Source: Dermacentor variabilis
Taxonomy: Eukaryota > Arthropoda > Arachnida > Ixodida > Ixodidae
Length of the DNA stretch: 64,000 nt
Direction of reading: 5' to 3'
NCBI RefSeq assembly: GCF_050947875.1
Contig: NW_027460291.1
Span: forward strand, 27,899,589 to 27,963,588
Position numbers and translations under genes: made by a program. Positions 36,301 through 50,000 of this stretch are shown one piece after another (the first letter of the stretch is position 1; each line of letters begins with the position of its first letter). The notes beneath the pieces were generated by a model. The model saw only the letters and a list, made by a program, of their open reading frames with translations, ran no database searches and was not told the DNA's origin.

Positions 36301-39300
36301 TGGGCCCACCCGCGGTGGACCTGAAGCATGCGGTAAGCACTCCGCATAAGTGGGCCGATCCCCAAGATAGTGCAATGCTGGGCCCACCCGCGGCGAAGGT
36401 GAAGAAGGCGTTGAGCGCTCTGCATACATGGGTCCATCCAAAGGTAGTGCAATGCCGGGCCGGCACGTGATGGAGGTGAAGCAGGCATTAAGCACTCCCC
36501 ATACGTGGCGCGATCCCTAAGATAGTGCAATACTGGGCGTACCCGCGGTGGAGGTGAAGCAGGCGTTAAGCGCTCCCCATACGTGAGGCCATCGCGAAGA
36601 GAGTGCCATACTGGGGCCAACCGCGGCGGATGTGAAGCAGGCGTTGAGCGCTCCGCATACGTGGTCCATCCAAAGGTAGTGCAATGCCGCGCCGACACGC
36701 AGTGGAGGTAGAGCAGGTGTCAAGCACTCCCCATACGTGGCCCTATCCCTAAGACAGTTCTATGCTGGGCCCACCCACGGCGGAGGTGAAGCAAGCGTTG
36801 AGCGGTCCGCATACTTGGGTCCATCCAAAAGTAGTGCAATGCTGGGCCGACACGTGGTGGAGCTGAAGCAGGCGTTAAGCACTCCGCACAAATGGGCCGA
36901 TACCGAAGATAGTGTAATACTGGGCCCAGCCGCGGCGAAGGTGAAGCCGGCGTTGAGCATACGTGGGTCCATCCAAAGGTATTTCAATGCCGGGCCGACA
37001 CGTGGTGGAGGTGAAGCAGGCGTTAAGCACTCCCCATACGTGGCCCGATCCCCTGGATGGGGCAATACTGGGCCCACCCGCGGTGGAGCTGAAGCAGGCG
37101 GTAAGCACTCCGCATAAATGGGCCGATCCCCATGATAGTGCAATGCTGGGCCCACCCGCGGCGAAGTTGAAGCAGGCGTTGAGCGCTCCACGCACGTGGG
37201 TCCATGCAAAGGTAGTGACGGGCCGACACGTGATGGAGGTGAAGAAGCGTTAAGCACTCCCCATACGTGGGCCGATACCGGAGATAGTATATTACTGGGC
37301 CCACCCGCGGCGAAGGTGAAGCCGGCGTTAAGCACTCCGCATACCTGGTCCATCCAAAGGTTGTGCAATGCCGGGTCGACACGCGGTGGAGGTGAAGAAG
37401 GGTTAAGCACTCCCCATACGTGGGCCCATCCCTAAGATAGTGCAATACTGGGCGCAGCCGCGATGGAGGTGAAGCAGGCGTTAAGCACTTCCCATAAATG
37501 GGCCGATTCCCAAGATAGTGCAATGCTGGGCCCGCCCGCGGCGAAGGTGAAGCAGGCGTTGAGCGCTCCGCATACGTGGGTCCATCCAAAGGTAGTGCAA
37601 TGCGCGGCCGACACGCGTTGGAGGTGAAGCAGGCGTTAAGCCCTCCCCATACGTGGCCCGATCCCTAAGATAGCGCAATACTGGGCCCACCCGCGGTGGA
37701 GCAGAAGCAGGCGGTAAGCATTCCGCATAAATGGGCCGATCCCCAAGATAGTGCAATGCTGGCCCCACCCGCGGCGAAGGTGAAGAATGCGTTGAGCGCT
37801 CTGCATACATGGGTCCATCCAAAGGTAGTGCAATGCCAAGCCGCCACGTCGTGGAAGTGAAGCAGGCGTTAAGGACTCCCCATACATGGCGCGATCCCTA
37901 AGATAGTGCAATACTGGGTCCACCCGCGTCGGAGGTGAAACAGGCGTTCAGCGCACCGCATACGTGGGTCCATCCAAAGGTAGTGCAATGCCCGGCCGAC
38001 ACGGGTTGGAGGGGAAGCAGGCGTTAAGCCCTCCCCATACGTGGCCCGATCCCGAAGATTGTGCAATGCCGGGCCGACACGTGATGGAGGTGAAGCAGGC
38101 GTTAAGCACTCCCCATACGTGGGCCGATACCGAAGATAGTGTATTACTGGGCCCACCCGCGGCGAAAGTGAAGCGGCCGTTCAGCGCACCGCATTCGTGG
38201 GTCCATCCAAAGGTAGTGCAATGCCCGGCCGACACGGGTTGGAGGTGAAGCAGGCGTTAAGCCCTCCCCATACGTGGCCCGATCCCGAAGATTGTGCAAT
38301 GCCGGGCCGACACGTGATGGAGGTGAAGCAGGCGTTAAGCACTCCCCATACGTGGGCCGATACCGAAGTTGTGTATTACTGGGCCCACCCGCGGCGAAAG
38401 TGAAGCCGGCGTTAAGCACTCCGCATACCTGGTCCATCCAAAGGTTGTGCAATGCCCGGTCGACACGCGGTGGAGGTGAAGAAGGGTTAAGAACCCCCTT
38501 ACGTGGGCCCATCCCAAAAATAATGCAATACTGGGCCCACTCGCGATGGAGGTGAAGCAGACGTTAAGCACTCCCATACGTGGCCCGATTCCTAAGATAG
38601 TGCAATACTGGTTACACCCGCGGCGAAGGTGAAACAGGCGTTGATCACTCCGCTTACGTGGGTCCATCCAAAGGTAGTGCAATGCGGGCCGACACGCGGT
38701 GGAGGTGAAGCAGGCGTTAAGCACTCCCCATACGTGGCCCATCTAAAGGTAGGGCAATGCCGGGTCGACACGGGGTGGAGGTGAAGAAGCGTTAAGCACT
38801 CCCCATACGTGGGCCCATCCCAAAGTTAGTGCAATACTGGTCCCACCCGCGGCGAAGGTGAAGCAGGCGTTCAGCGCTCCGCATAGGTGCCTCCATCGAA
38901 AGGTAGTGCAATGCCCGGCCGCCACGCGTTGGAGGTGAAGCAGGTTAAGACCTCCCCATACGTGGCCCGATCCCTAAGATAGCGCAATACTGGGCACACC
39001 CGCGGTGGAGGTGAAGCAGGCGTTAAGCGCTCCGCATACGAGGTCCATCCAAAGGTAGTGCAAAGCGGGGCCGACACGCCGTGGAGGTAAAGCAGGCGTC
39101 AAGCACCCCCAAACGTGACCCTATCCCGAAGATAGCGAAATACTGGTCCCACCCGCGGCGAAGGTAAAGCAGGCGTTCAGCGATCCGCATACGTGGGTCC
39201 ATCCAAAGGTAGTGCCATGCCCGGCCGACACGCGGTGGAGGTGAAGCAGGCGTTAAGCACTCCCCATACGTGGCGCGATCCCTAAGATAGCGCAATACTG

Positions 39301-42300
39301 GGTCCACCCGCGGTGGAGGTGAAGCAGGCGTTAAGCACTCCGCATAAATGGGCCGCTCCCCAAGATAGTGCAATGCCGGGCCGACACGTCGTGCAGGTGA
39401 AGCAGGCGTTAAGCACTTCCCATACGTGGGCCGATCCTGAAGACAGTGTAATACTGGGCTCACCCGGGGCGGAGGTGAAGCAGGGTTTAAGCACTCCCCA
39501 TACGTGGCGCGATCCCTAAGATATTGCAATACTGGGCGCACCCGCGGTGGATGGGAAGCAGGCTATAAGCACTCCCCATAATTGGGTCGATGCCCAAGTT
39601 AGTGCAATACTGGCCCCATCCGCGTCGGAGGTGAAGCAGGCGTTCAACGCTCTGCATACGTGGTCCATCTAAAGGTAGGGCAATGCCGGGTCGACACGCG
39701 CTGGAGGTGAAGAAGCGTTAAGCACTTCTCATACGTGAGCCCATCCCGAAGATAGTGCAATACTGGTCCCACTTGCGGCGAAGGTAAAGCAGGCGTTCAG
39801 CGCTCCGCATAGTGGGTCCATCCAAAGGTAGTGCCATGCCCGACCGACACGCGGTGGAGGTGAAGCAGGCGTTAAGCACTCCCCATACGTTGCCCGATCT
39901 CTAAGATAGCGCAATACTGGGCCCACCCGCGGTGGACCTGAAGCATGCGGTAAGCATTCCTCATAAATGAGCCGATACCCAAGATAGTGCAATGCTGCGC
40001 CCACCCGCGGCGATGGTGAAGAAGGCGTTGAGCGCTCTGCATACATGGGTCCATGCAAAGGTAGTGCAATGCCAAGCTGACACGTGGTGGAGGTGAAGCA
40101 GGCGTTAAGCATTCCCCATACGTGGCGCGATCCCTAAGATAGTGCAATACTGGGTGCACCCGCGGTGGATGTGAAGCAGGCGTTAAGCACTCCCCATAAT
40201 TGGGTCGATCCCCAAGTTAGTGCAATACTGGCCCCACCCGCGTTGGAGGTGAAGCAGGCGTTAAACCCTCTGCATACGTGGTCCATCTAAAGGTAGTGCA
40301 ATGCCGGGTCGACACGCGCTGGAGGTGAAGAAGCGTTAAGCACTCCCCATACGTGGGCCAATCCCGAAGCTAGCGCAATACTGGTCCCACCCGCGGCGAA
40401 GGTAAAGCAGGCGTTCAGCGCTCCGCATACGTGGGTCCATCCAAATGTAGTGCCATGCCCGGCCGACACGCAGTGGAGGTGAAGCAGGCGTTAAGCACTC
40501 CCCATACGTAGCGCGATCCCTAAGATAGCGCAATACTGGGCCCACCCGCGGTGGAGCTGAAGCAGGCGGTAAGCATTCTTCATAAATGAGCCGATACCCA
40601 AGATAGTGCAATGCTGCGCCCACCCGCGGCGATGGTGAAGAAGGCGTTGAGCGCTCTGCATACATGGGTCCATCCAAAGGTAGTGCAATGCCAAGCTGAC
40701 ACGTGGTGGAGGTGAAGCAGGCTTTAAGCACTCCCCATACGTGGCGCGATCCCTAAGATAGTGCAATACTGGGTGCACCCGCGGTGGATGTGAAGCAGGC
40801 GTTAAGCACTCCCCATAATTGGGTCGATCCACAAGTTAGTGCAATACTGGCCCCACCCGCGTCGGAGGTGAAGCAGGCGTTAAACCTTCTGCATACGTGG
40901 TCCATCTAAAGGTAGTGCAATGCCGGGTCGACACGCGCTGGAGGTGAAGAAGCGTTAAGCACTCCCCATACGTGGGCCCATCCCGGAGATAGTGCAATAC
41001 TCGTCCCACCCGCGGCGAAGGTGAAGCAGGCGTACAGCGCTCCGCATACGTGGGTCCATCCAAAGGTAGTGCAATGCCCGGCCGACACGCGTTGGAGGTG
41101 AAGCAGGCGTTAGGCCCTCCCTATACGTGGCGCGATCTCTAAGATAGCGCAATACTGGGCCCACCCGCGGTGGAGCTGAAGCAGGCGGTAAGCACTCCGC
41201 ATAAATGGGCCGATCCCCAAGATAGTGCAATGCTGGGCCCACCCGCGGCGAAGTGGAAGCAGGCTTTGAGCGCTCCACATACGTGGGTCCATCCAAAGGT
41301 AGGGCAATACTGGGTCCACCCGCGGTGGAGGTGAAGCAGGCGTTAAGCACTCCGCATAAATGGGCCGCTCCCCAAGATAGTGCAATGCCGGGCCGACACG
41401 TCGTGCAGGTGAAGCAGGCGTTAAGCACTTCCCATACGTGGGCCGATCCTGAAGACAGTGTAATACAGGGCTCACCCGGGGCGGAGGTGAAGCAGGCGTT
41501 AAGCACTCCCCATACGTGGGCCGATCCAGAAGATAGTGCAATACTGGGCCGATACGCTTCGGAGGTGAGGCAGGTGTTGAGCGCTCGGCATACGTGGTCC
41601 ATGTAAACATAGTGCAATGCCGGGTCGACACGCGGTGGAGGTGAGGAAGCGTTAAGCACTCCTCATACGTGCGCCCATCCCGAAGTTAGTCCAATACTGG
41701 TCCCACCCGCGGCGAAGGTAAAGCAGGCGTTCAGCGCTCCGCATAGAGGTTCATCCAAAGGTAGTGCCATGCCCGGCCGACACGCAGTGGAGGTGAAGCA
41801 GGCGTTAAGCACTCCCCATACGTTGCCCGATCCCTAAGATAGCGCAATACTGGGCCCACCCGCGGTGGACCTGAAGCATGCGGTAAGCACTCCGCATAAG
41901 TGGGCCGATCCCCAAGATAGTGCAATGCTGGGCCCACCCGCGGCGAAGGTGAAGAAGGCGTTGAGCGCTCTGCATACATGGGTCCATCCAAAGGTAGTGC
42001 AATGCCGGGCCGGCACGTGATGGAGGTAGAGCAGGTGTCAAGCACTCCCCATACGTGGCCCTATCCCTAAGACAGTTCTATGCTGGGCCCACCCACGGCG
42101 GAGGTGAAGCAAGCGTTGAGCGGTCCGCATACTTGGGTCCATCCAAAAGTAGTGCAATGCTGGGCCGACACGTGGTGGAGCTGAAGCAGGCATTAAGCAC
42201 TCCGCATAAATGGGCCGATACCGAAGATAGTGTAATACTGGGCCCAGCCGCGGCGAAGGTGAAGCCGGCGTTGAGCATACGTGGGTCCATCCATAGGTAT

Positions 42301-45300
42301 TTCAATGCCGGGCCGACACGCGGTGGAGGTGAAGCAGGCGTTAAGCACTCCCCATACGTGGCCCGATCCCCTGGATGGGGCAATACTGGGCCCACCCGCG
42401 GTGGAGCTGAAGCAGGCGGTAAGCACTCCGCATAAATGGGCCGATCCCCATGATAGTGCAATGCTGGGCCCACCCGCGGCGAAGTTGAAGCAGGCGTTGA
42501 GCGCTCCACACACGTGGGTCCATGCAAAGGTAGTGCCGGGACGACACGTGATGGAGGTGAAGAAGCGTTAAGCACTCCCCATACGTGGGCCGATACCGGA
42601 GATAGTATATTACTGGGCCCACGCGCGGAGAAGGTGAAGCCGGCGTTAAGCACTCCGCATACCTGGTCCATCCAAAGGTTGTGCAATGCCGGGTCGACAC
42701 GCGGTGGAGGTGAAGAAGGGTTAAGCACTCCCCATACGTGGGCCCATCCCTAAGATAGTGCAATACTGGGCCCAGCCGCGATGGAGGTGAAGCAGGCGTT
42801 AAGCACTTCCCATAAATGGGCCGATTCCCAAGATAGTGCAATGCTGGGACCGCCCGCGGCGAAGGTGAAGCAGGCGTTGAGCGCTGTGCATATCTGGGTC
42901 CATCCAAAGGTAGTGCAATGCCGGGCCGACACTTGGTGGAGCTCAAGCGGGCGTGAAGCACTCCCCCTACGTGGGCCGATTCCTAAGATAGTGCAATACT
43001 GGGCGCACCCGCGGTGGAGGTGAAGCAGGCGTTAAGAACTCCCCATATATGGGCCGATCCCCAAGATAGTGCAATACTGGGCCCACCCGCGTCGGAGGTG
43101 AAGCAGGCGTTCAACGCTCCGCATACGTGCTCCATCTGAAGGTAGGGCAATGCTGGGTCGACACGCTGTGGAGGTAAAGAAGCGTTAAGCACTCCCCATA
43201 CGTGGGCCCATACCGAAGTTAGTGCAATACTGGTCCCACCCGCGGCGATGGTCAAGCAGGCGTCCAGCGCTCCGCATACGTGGGTCCATCCAAAGGTAGT
43301 GCAATGCGCGGCCGACACGCGTTGGAGGTGAAGCAGGCGTTAAGCCCTCCCCATACGTGACCCGATCCCTAAGATAGCGCAATACTGGGCCCACCCGCGG
43401 TGGAGCAGAAGCAGGCGGTAAGTATTCCGCATAAATGGGCCGATCCCCAAGATAGTGCAATGCTGGGCCCACCCGCGGCGAAGGTGAAGAATGCGTTGAG
43501 CGCTCTGCATACATGGGTCCATCCAAAGGTAGTGCAATGCCAAGCCGCCACGTCGTGGAAGTGAAGCAGGCGTTAAGGACTCCCCATACATGGCGCGATC
43601 CTTAAGATAGTGCAATACTGGGTCCACCCGCGTCGGGGGTGAAGCAGGCGTTCAGCGCACCGCATACGTGGGTCCATCCAAAGGTAGTGCAATGCCCGGC
43701 CGACACGGGTTGGAGGGGAAGCAGGCGTTAAGCCCTCCCCATACGTGGCCCGATCCCGAAGATTGTGCAATGCCGGGCCGACACGTGATGGAGGTGAAGC
43801 AGGCGTTAAGCACTCCCCATACGTGGGCCGATACCGAAGATAGTGTATTACTGGGCCCACCCGCGGCGAAAGTGAAGCGGCCGTTCAGCGCACCGCATAC
43901 GTGGGTCCATCCAAAGGCAGTGCAATGCCCGGCCGACACGGGTTGGAGGTGAAGCAGGCGTTAAGCCCTCCCCATACGTGGCCCGATCCCGAAGATTGTG
44001 CAATGCCGGGCCGACACGTGATGGAGGTGAAGCAGGCGTTAAGCACTCCCCATACGTGGGCCGATACCGAAGATAGTGTATTACTGGGCCCACCCGCGGC
44101 GAAAGTGAAGCCGGCGTTAAGCACTCCGCATACCTGGTCCATCCAAAGGTTGTGCAATGCCCGGTCGACACGCGGTGGAGGTGAAGAAGGGTTAAGAACC
44201 CCCTTACGTGGGCCCATCCCAAAAATAATGCAATACTGGGCCCACCCGCGATGGAGGTGAAGCAGACGTTAAGCACTCCCATACGTGGCCCGATTCCTAA
44301 GACAGTGCAATACTGGTTACACCCGCGGCGAAGGTGAAACAGGCGTTGCTCACTCCGCCTACGAGGGTCCATCCAAAGGTAGTGCAATGCGGGCCGACAC
44401 GCGGTGGAGGTGAAGCAGGCGTTAAGCACTCCCCATACGTGGCCCATCTAAAGGTAGGGCAATGCCGGGTCGACACGCGGTGGAGGTGAAGAAGCGTTAA
44501 GCACTCCCCATACGTGGGCCCATCCCGAAGTTAGTGCAATACTGGTCCCACCCGCTGCGAAGGTGAAGCAGCCGTTCAGCGCTCCGCAGAGGTGCGTCCA
44601 TCGAAAGGTAGTGCAATGTCCGGCCGCCACGCGTTGGAGGTGAAGCAGGTTAAGACCTCCCCATACGTGGCGCGATCCCTAAGATAGCGCAATACTGGGC
44701 CCAACCGCGGTGGAGCTGAAGCAGATGGTAAGCATTCCTCATAAATGGGCCGATACCCAAGATAGTGCAATGCTGCGCCCACCCGCGGAGATGATGAAGA
44801 AAGCGTTGAGCGCTCTGCATACATGGGTCCATCCAAAGGCAGTGCAATGCCAAGCTGACACGTGGTGGAGGTGAAGCAGGGTTTAAGCACTCCCCATACG
44901 TGGCGCGATCCCTAAGATATTGCAATACTGGGCGCACCCGCGGTGGATGGGAAGCAGGCTATAAGCACTCCCCATAATTGGGTCGATCCCCAAGTTAGTG
45001 CAATACTGGCCCCCACCCGCGTCGGAGGTGAAGCAGGCGTTCAACGCTCTGCATACGTGGTCCATCTAAAGGTAGGGCAATGCCGGGTCGACACGCGCTG
45101 GAGGTGAAGAAGCGTTAAGCACTTCTCATACGTGAGCCCATCCCGAAGATAGTGCAATACTGGTCCCACCCGCGGCGAAGGTAAAGCAGGCGTTCAGCGC
45201 TCCGCATAGTGGGTCCATCCAAAGGTAGTGCCATGCCCGACCGACACGCGGTGGAGGTGAAGCAGGCGTTAAGCACTCCCCATACGTTGCCCGATCTCTA

Positions 45301-48300
45301 AGATAGCGCAATACTGGGCCCACCCGCGGTGGACCTGAAGCATGCGGTAAGCATTCCTCATAAATGAGCCGATACCCAAGATAGTGCAATGCTGCGCCCA
45401 CCCGCGGCGATGGTGAAGAACGCGTTGAGCGCTCTGCATACATGGGTCCATGCAAAGGTAGTGCAATGCCAAGCTGACACGTGGTGGAGGTGAAGCAGGC
45501 GTTAAGCATTCCCCATACGTGGCGCGATCCCTAAGATAGTGCAATACTGGGTGCACCCGCGGTGGATGTGAAGCAGGCGTTAAGCACTCCCCATAATTGG
45601 GTCGATCCCCAAGTTAGTGCAATTCTGGCCCCACCCGCGTTGGAGGTGAAGCAGGCGTTAAACCCTCTGCATACGTGGTCCATCTAAAGGTAGTGCAATG
45701 CCGGGTCGACACGCGCTGGAGGTGTAGAAGCGTTAAGCACTCCCCATACGTGGGTCAATCCCGAAGCTAGCGCAATACTGGTCCCACCCGCGGCGAAGGT
45801 AAAGCAGGCGTTCAGCGCTCCGCATACGTGGGTCCATCCAAATGTAGTGCCATGCCCGGCCGACACGCAGTGGAGGTGAAGCAGGCGTTAAGCACTCCCC
45901 ATACGTAGCGCGATCCCTAAGATAGCGCAATACCGGGCCCACCCGCGGTGGAGCTGAAGCAGGCGGTAAGCATTCTTCATAAATGAGCCGATACCCAAGA
46001 TAGTGCAATGCTGCGCCCACCCGCGGCGATGGTGAAGAAGGCGTTGAGCGCTCTGCATACATGGGTCCATCCAAAGGTAGTGCAATGCCAAGCTGACACG
46101 TGGTGGAGGTGAAGCAGGCTTTAAGCACTCCTCATACGTGGCGCGATCCCTAAGATAGTGCAATACTGGGTGCACCCGCGGTGGATGTGAAGCAGGCGTT
46201 AAGCACTCCCCATAATTGGGTCGATCCACAAGTTAGTGCAATACTGGCCCCACCCGCGTCGGAGGTGAAGCAGGCGTTCAGCGCTCCGCATACGTGGGTC
46301 CATCCAAAGGTAGTGCAATGCCCGGCCGACACGCGTTGGAGGTGAAGCAGGCGTTAGGCCCTCCCTATACGTGGCGCGATCTCTAAGATAGCGCAATACT
46401 GGGCCCACCCGCGGTGGAGCTGAAGCAGGCGGTAAGCACTCCGCATAAATGGGCCGATCCCCAAGATAGTGCAATGCTGGGCCCACCCGCGGCGAAGTAG
46501 AAGCAGGCTTTGAGCGCTCCACATACGTGGGTCCATCCAAAGGAAGGCAATACTGGGTCCACCCGCGGTGGAGGTGAAGCAGGCGTTAAGCACTCCGCAT
46601 AAATGGGCCGCTCCCCAAGATAGTGCAATGCCGGGCCGAAACGTCGTGCAGGTGAAGCAGGCGTTAAGCACTTCCCATACGTGGGCCGATCCTGAAGACA
46701 CTGTAATACTGGGCTCACCCGGGGCGGAGGTGAAGCAGGCGTTAAGCACTCCCCATACGTGGGCCGATCCCGAAGCTAGCGCAATACTGGTCCCACCCGC
46801 GGCGAAGGTAAAGCAGGCGTTCAGCGCTCCGCATACGTGGGTCCATCCAAATGTAGTGCCATGCCCGGCCGACACGCAGTGGAGGTGAAGCAGGCGTTAA
46901 GCACTCCCCATACGTAGCGCGATCCCTAAGATAGCGCAATACCGGGCCCACCCGCGGTGGAGCTGAAGCAGGCGGTAAGCATTCTTCATAAATGAGCCGA
47001 TACCCAAGATAGTGCAATGCTGCGCCCACCCGCGGCGAAGGTAAAGCAGGCGTTCAGCGCTCCGCATAGTGGGTTCATCCAAAGGTAGTGCCATGCCCGG
47101 CCGACACGCAGTGGAGGTGAAGCAGGCGTTAAGCACTCCCCATACGTTGCCCGATCCCTAAGATAGCGCAATACTGGGCCCACCCGCGGTGGACCTGAAG
47201 CATGCGGTAAGCACTCCGCATAAGTGGGCCGATCCCCAAGATAGTGCAATGCTGGGCCCACCCGCGGCGAAGGTGAAGAAGGCGTTGAGCGCTCTGCATA
47301 CATGGGTCCATCCAAAGGTAGTGCAATGCCGGGCCGCCACGTGATGGAGGTGAAGCTGGCATTAAGCACTCCCCATACGTGGCGCGATCCCTAAGATAGT
47401 GCAATACTGGGCGTACCCGCGGTGTAGGTGAAGCAGGTGTTAAGCGCTCCCCATACGTGAGGCCATCGCGAAGAGAGTGCCATACTGGGGCCAACCGCGG
47501 CGGATGTGAAGCAGGCGTTGAGCGCTCCGCATACGTGGTCCATCCAAAGGTAGTGCAATACCGCGCCGACACGCAGTGGAGGTAGAGCAGGTGTCAAGCA
47601 CTCCCCATACGTGGCCCTATCCCTAAGGCAGTTCTATGCTGGGCCCACCCACGGCGGAGGTGAAGCAAGCGTTGAGCGGTCCGCATACTTGGGTCCATCC
47701 AAAAGTAGTGCAATGCTGGGCCGACACGTGGTGGAGCTGAAGCAGGCGTTAAGCACTCCGCATAAATGGGCCGATACCGAAGATAGTGTAATACTGGGCC
47801 CAGCCGCGGCGAAGGTGAAGCCGGCGTTGAGCATACGTGGGTCCATCCAAAGGTATTTCAATGCCGGGCCGACACGCGGTGGAGGTGAAGCAGGCGTTAA
47901 GCACTCCCCATACGTGGCCCGATCCCCTGGATAGGGCAATACTGGGCCCACCCGCGTTGGAGCTGAAGCAGGCGGTAAGCACTCTGCATAAATGGGCCGA
48001 TCCCCAAGATAGTGCAATGCTGGGCCCACCCGCGGCGAAGTTGAAGCAGGCGTTGAGCGCTCCACACACGTGGGTCCATGCAAAGGTAGTGCCGGGCCGA
48101 CACGTGATGGAGGTGAAGAAGCGTTAAGCACTCCCCATACGTGGGCCGATACCGGAGATAGTATATTACTGGGCACACCCGCGGCGAAGGTGAAGCCGGC
48201 GTTAAGCACTCCGCATACCTGGTCCATCCAAAGGTTGTGCAATGCGCGGCCGACACGCGTTGGAGGTAAAGCAGGCGTTAAGCCCTCCCCATACGTGGCC

Positions 48301-50000
48301 CGATCCCTAAGATAGCGCAATACTGGGCCCACCCGCGGTGGAGCAGAAGCAGACGGTAAGCATTCCGCATAAATGGGCCGATCCCCAAGATAGTGCAATG
48401 CTGGGCCCACCCGCGGCGAAGGTGAAGAATGCGTTGAGCGCTCTGCATACATGGGTCCATCCAAAGCTAGTGCAATGCCAAGCCGCCACGTCGTGGAAGT
48501 GAAGCAGGCGTTAAGGACTCCCCATACATGGCGCGATCCCTAAGATAGTGCAATACTGGGTCCACCCGCGTCGGAGGTGAAGCAGGCGTTCAGCGCACCG
48601 CATACGTGGGTCCATCCAAAGGTAGTGCAATGCCCGGCCGACACGGGTTGGAGGGGAAGCAGGCGTTAAGCCCTCCCCATACGTGGGCCGATACCGAAGA
48701 TAGTGTATTACTGGGCCCACCCGCGGCGAAAGTGAAGCGGCCGTTCAGCGCACCGCATACGTGGGTCCATCCAAAGGTAGTGCAATGCCCGGCCGACACG
48801 GGTTGGAGGTGAAGCAGGCGTTAAGCCCTCCCCATACGTGGCCCGATCCCGAAGATTGTGCAATGCCGGGCCGACACGTGATGGAGCTGAAGCAGGCGTT
48901 AAGCACTCCCCATACGTGGGCCGATACCGAAGATAGTGTATTACTGGGCCCACCCGCGGCGAAAGTGAAGCCGGCGTTAAGCACTCCGCATACCTGGTCC
49001 ATCCAAAGGTTGTGCAATGCCGGGTCGACACGCGGTGGAGGTGAAGAAGGGTTAAGAACCCCCTTACGTGGGCCCATCCCAAAAATAATGCAATACTGGG
49101 CCCACCCGCGATGGAGGTGAAGCAGACGTTAAGCACTCCCATACGTGGCCCGATTCCTAAGATAGTGCAATACTGGTTACACCCGCGGCAAAGGTGAAAC
49201 AGGCGTTGATCACTCCGCTTACGTGGGTCCATCCAAAGGTAGTGCAATGCGGGCCGACACGCGGTGGAGGTGAAGCAGGCGGTAAGCACTCCCCATACGT
49301 GGCCCATCTAAAGGTAGGGCAATGCCGGGTCGACACGCGGTGGAGGTGAAGAAGCGTTAAGCACTCCCCATACGTGGGCCCATCCCGAAGTTTGTGCAAT
49401 ACTGGTCCCACCCGCGGCGAAGGTGAAGCAGGCGTTAAGCGTTCCGCATACGTGGTCCATCCAAAGGTAGTGCAATGCGGGGCCGACACGCCGTGGAGGT
49501 AAAGCAGGCGTCAAGCACCCCCATACGTGACCCTATCCCTAAGACAGTTCAATACTGGGCCCACCCGCGGCGGAGGTGAAGCAAGCGTTGAGCACTCCAC
49601 ATACTTGGGTCCATCCAAAAGTAGTGTAATGCCGTGCTGACACGCGGTGGAGGTGAAGAAGCGTTAAGGACTCCCCATACGTGGGCCCATCCCGAAGATA
49701 GCGAAATACTGGTCCCACCCGCGGCGAAGGTAAAGCAGGCGTTCAGCGATCCGCATACGTGGGTCCATCCAAAGGTAGTGCCATGCCCGGCCGACATGCA
49801 GTGGAGGTGAAGCAGGCGTTAAGCACTCCCCATACGGGGCGCGATCCCTAAGATAGCGCAATACTGGGCCCAACCGCGGTGGAGCTGAAGCAGGTGGTAA
49901 GCATTCCTCATAAATGGGTCGATACCCAAGATAGTGCAATGCTGCGCCCACCCGCGGCGATGGTGAAGAAGGCGTTGAGCGCTCTGCATACATGTGTCCA
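33400..50000. repeat. Higher-order repeat: diverged 5.3-5.7 kb unit, about three copies plus a partial
   Basis: Landmarks recur at 35586 and 40906 (5320 bp), 36760, 42078 and 47634 (5318 and 5556 bp), 37665, 43369 and 48307 (5704 and 4938 bp), and 40287 and 45684 (5397 bp). Changes in spacing (about 385, 308, 232, 618 and 78 bp) are whole multiples of about 77 bp, so copies have gained or lost complete monomers. 33.4-35.6 kb is a further partial copy, offset by 3311 then 2926 bp. Confidence 0.85.
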
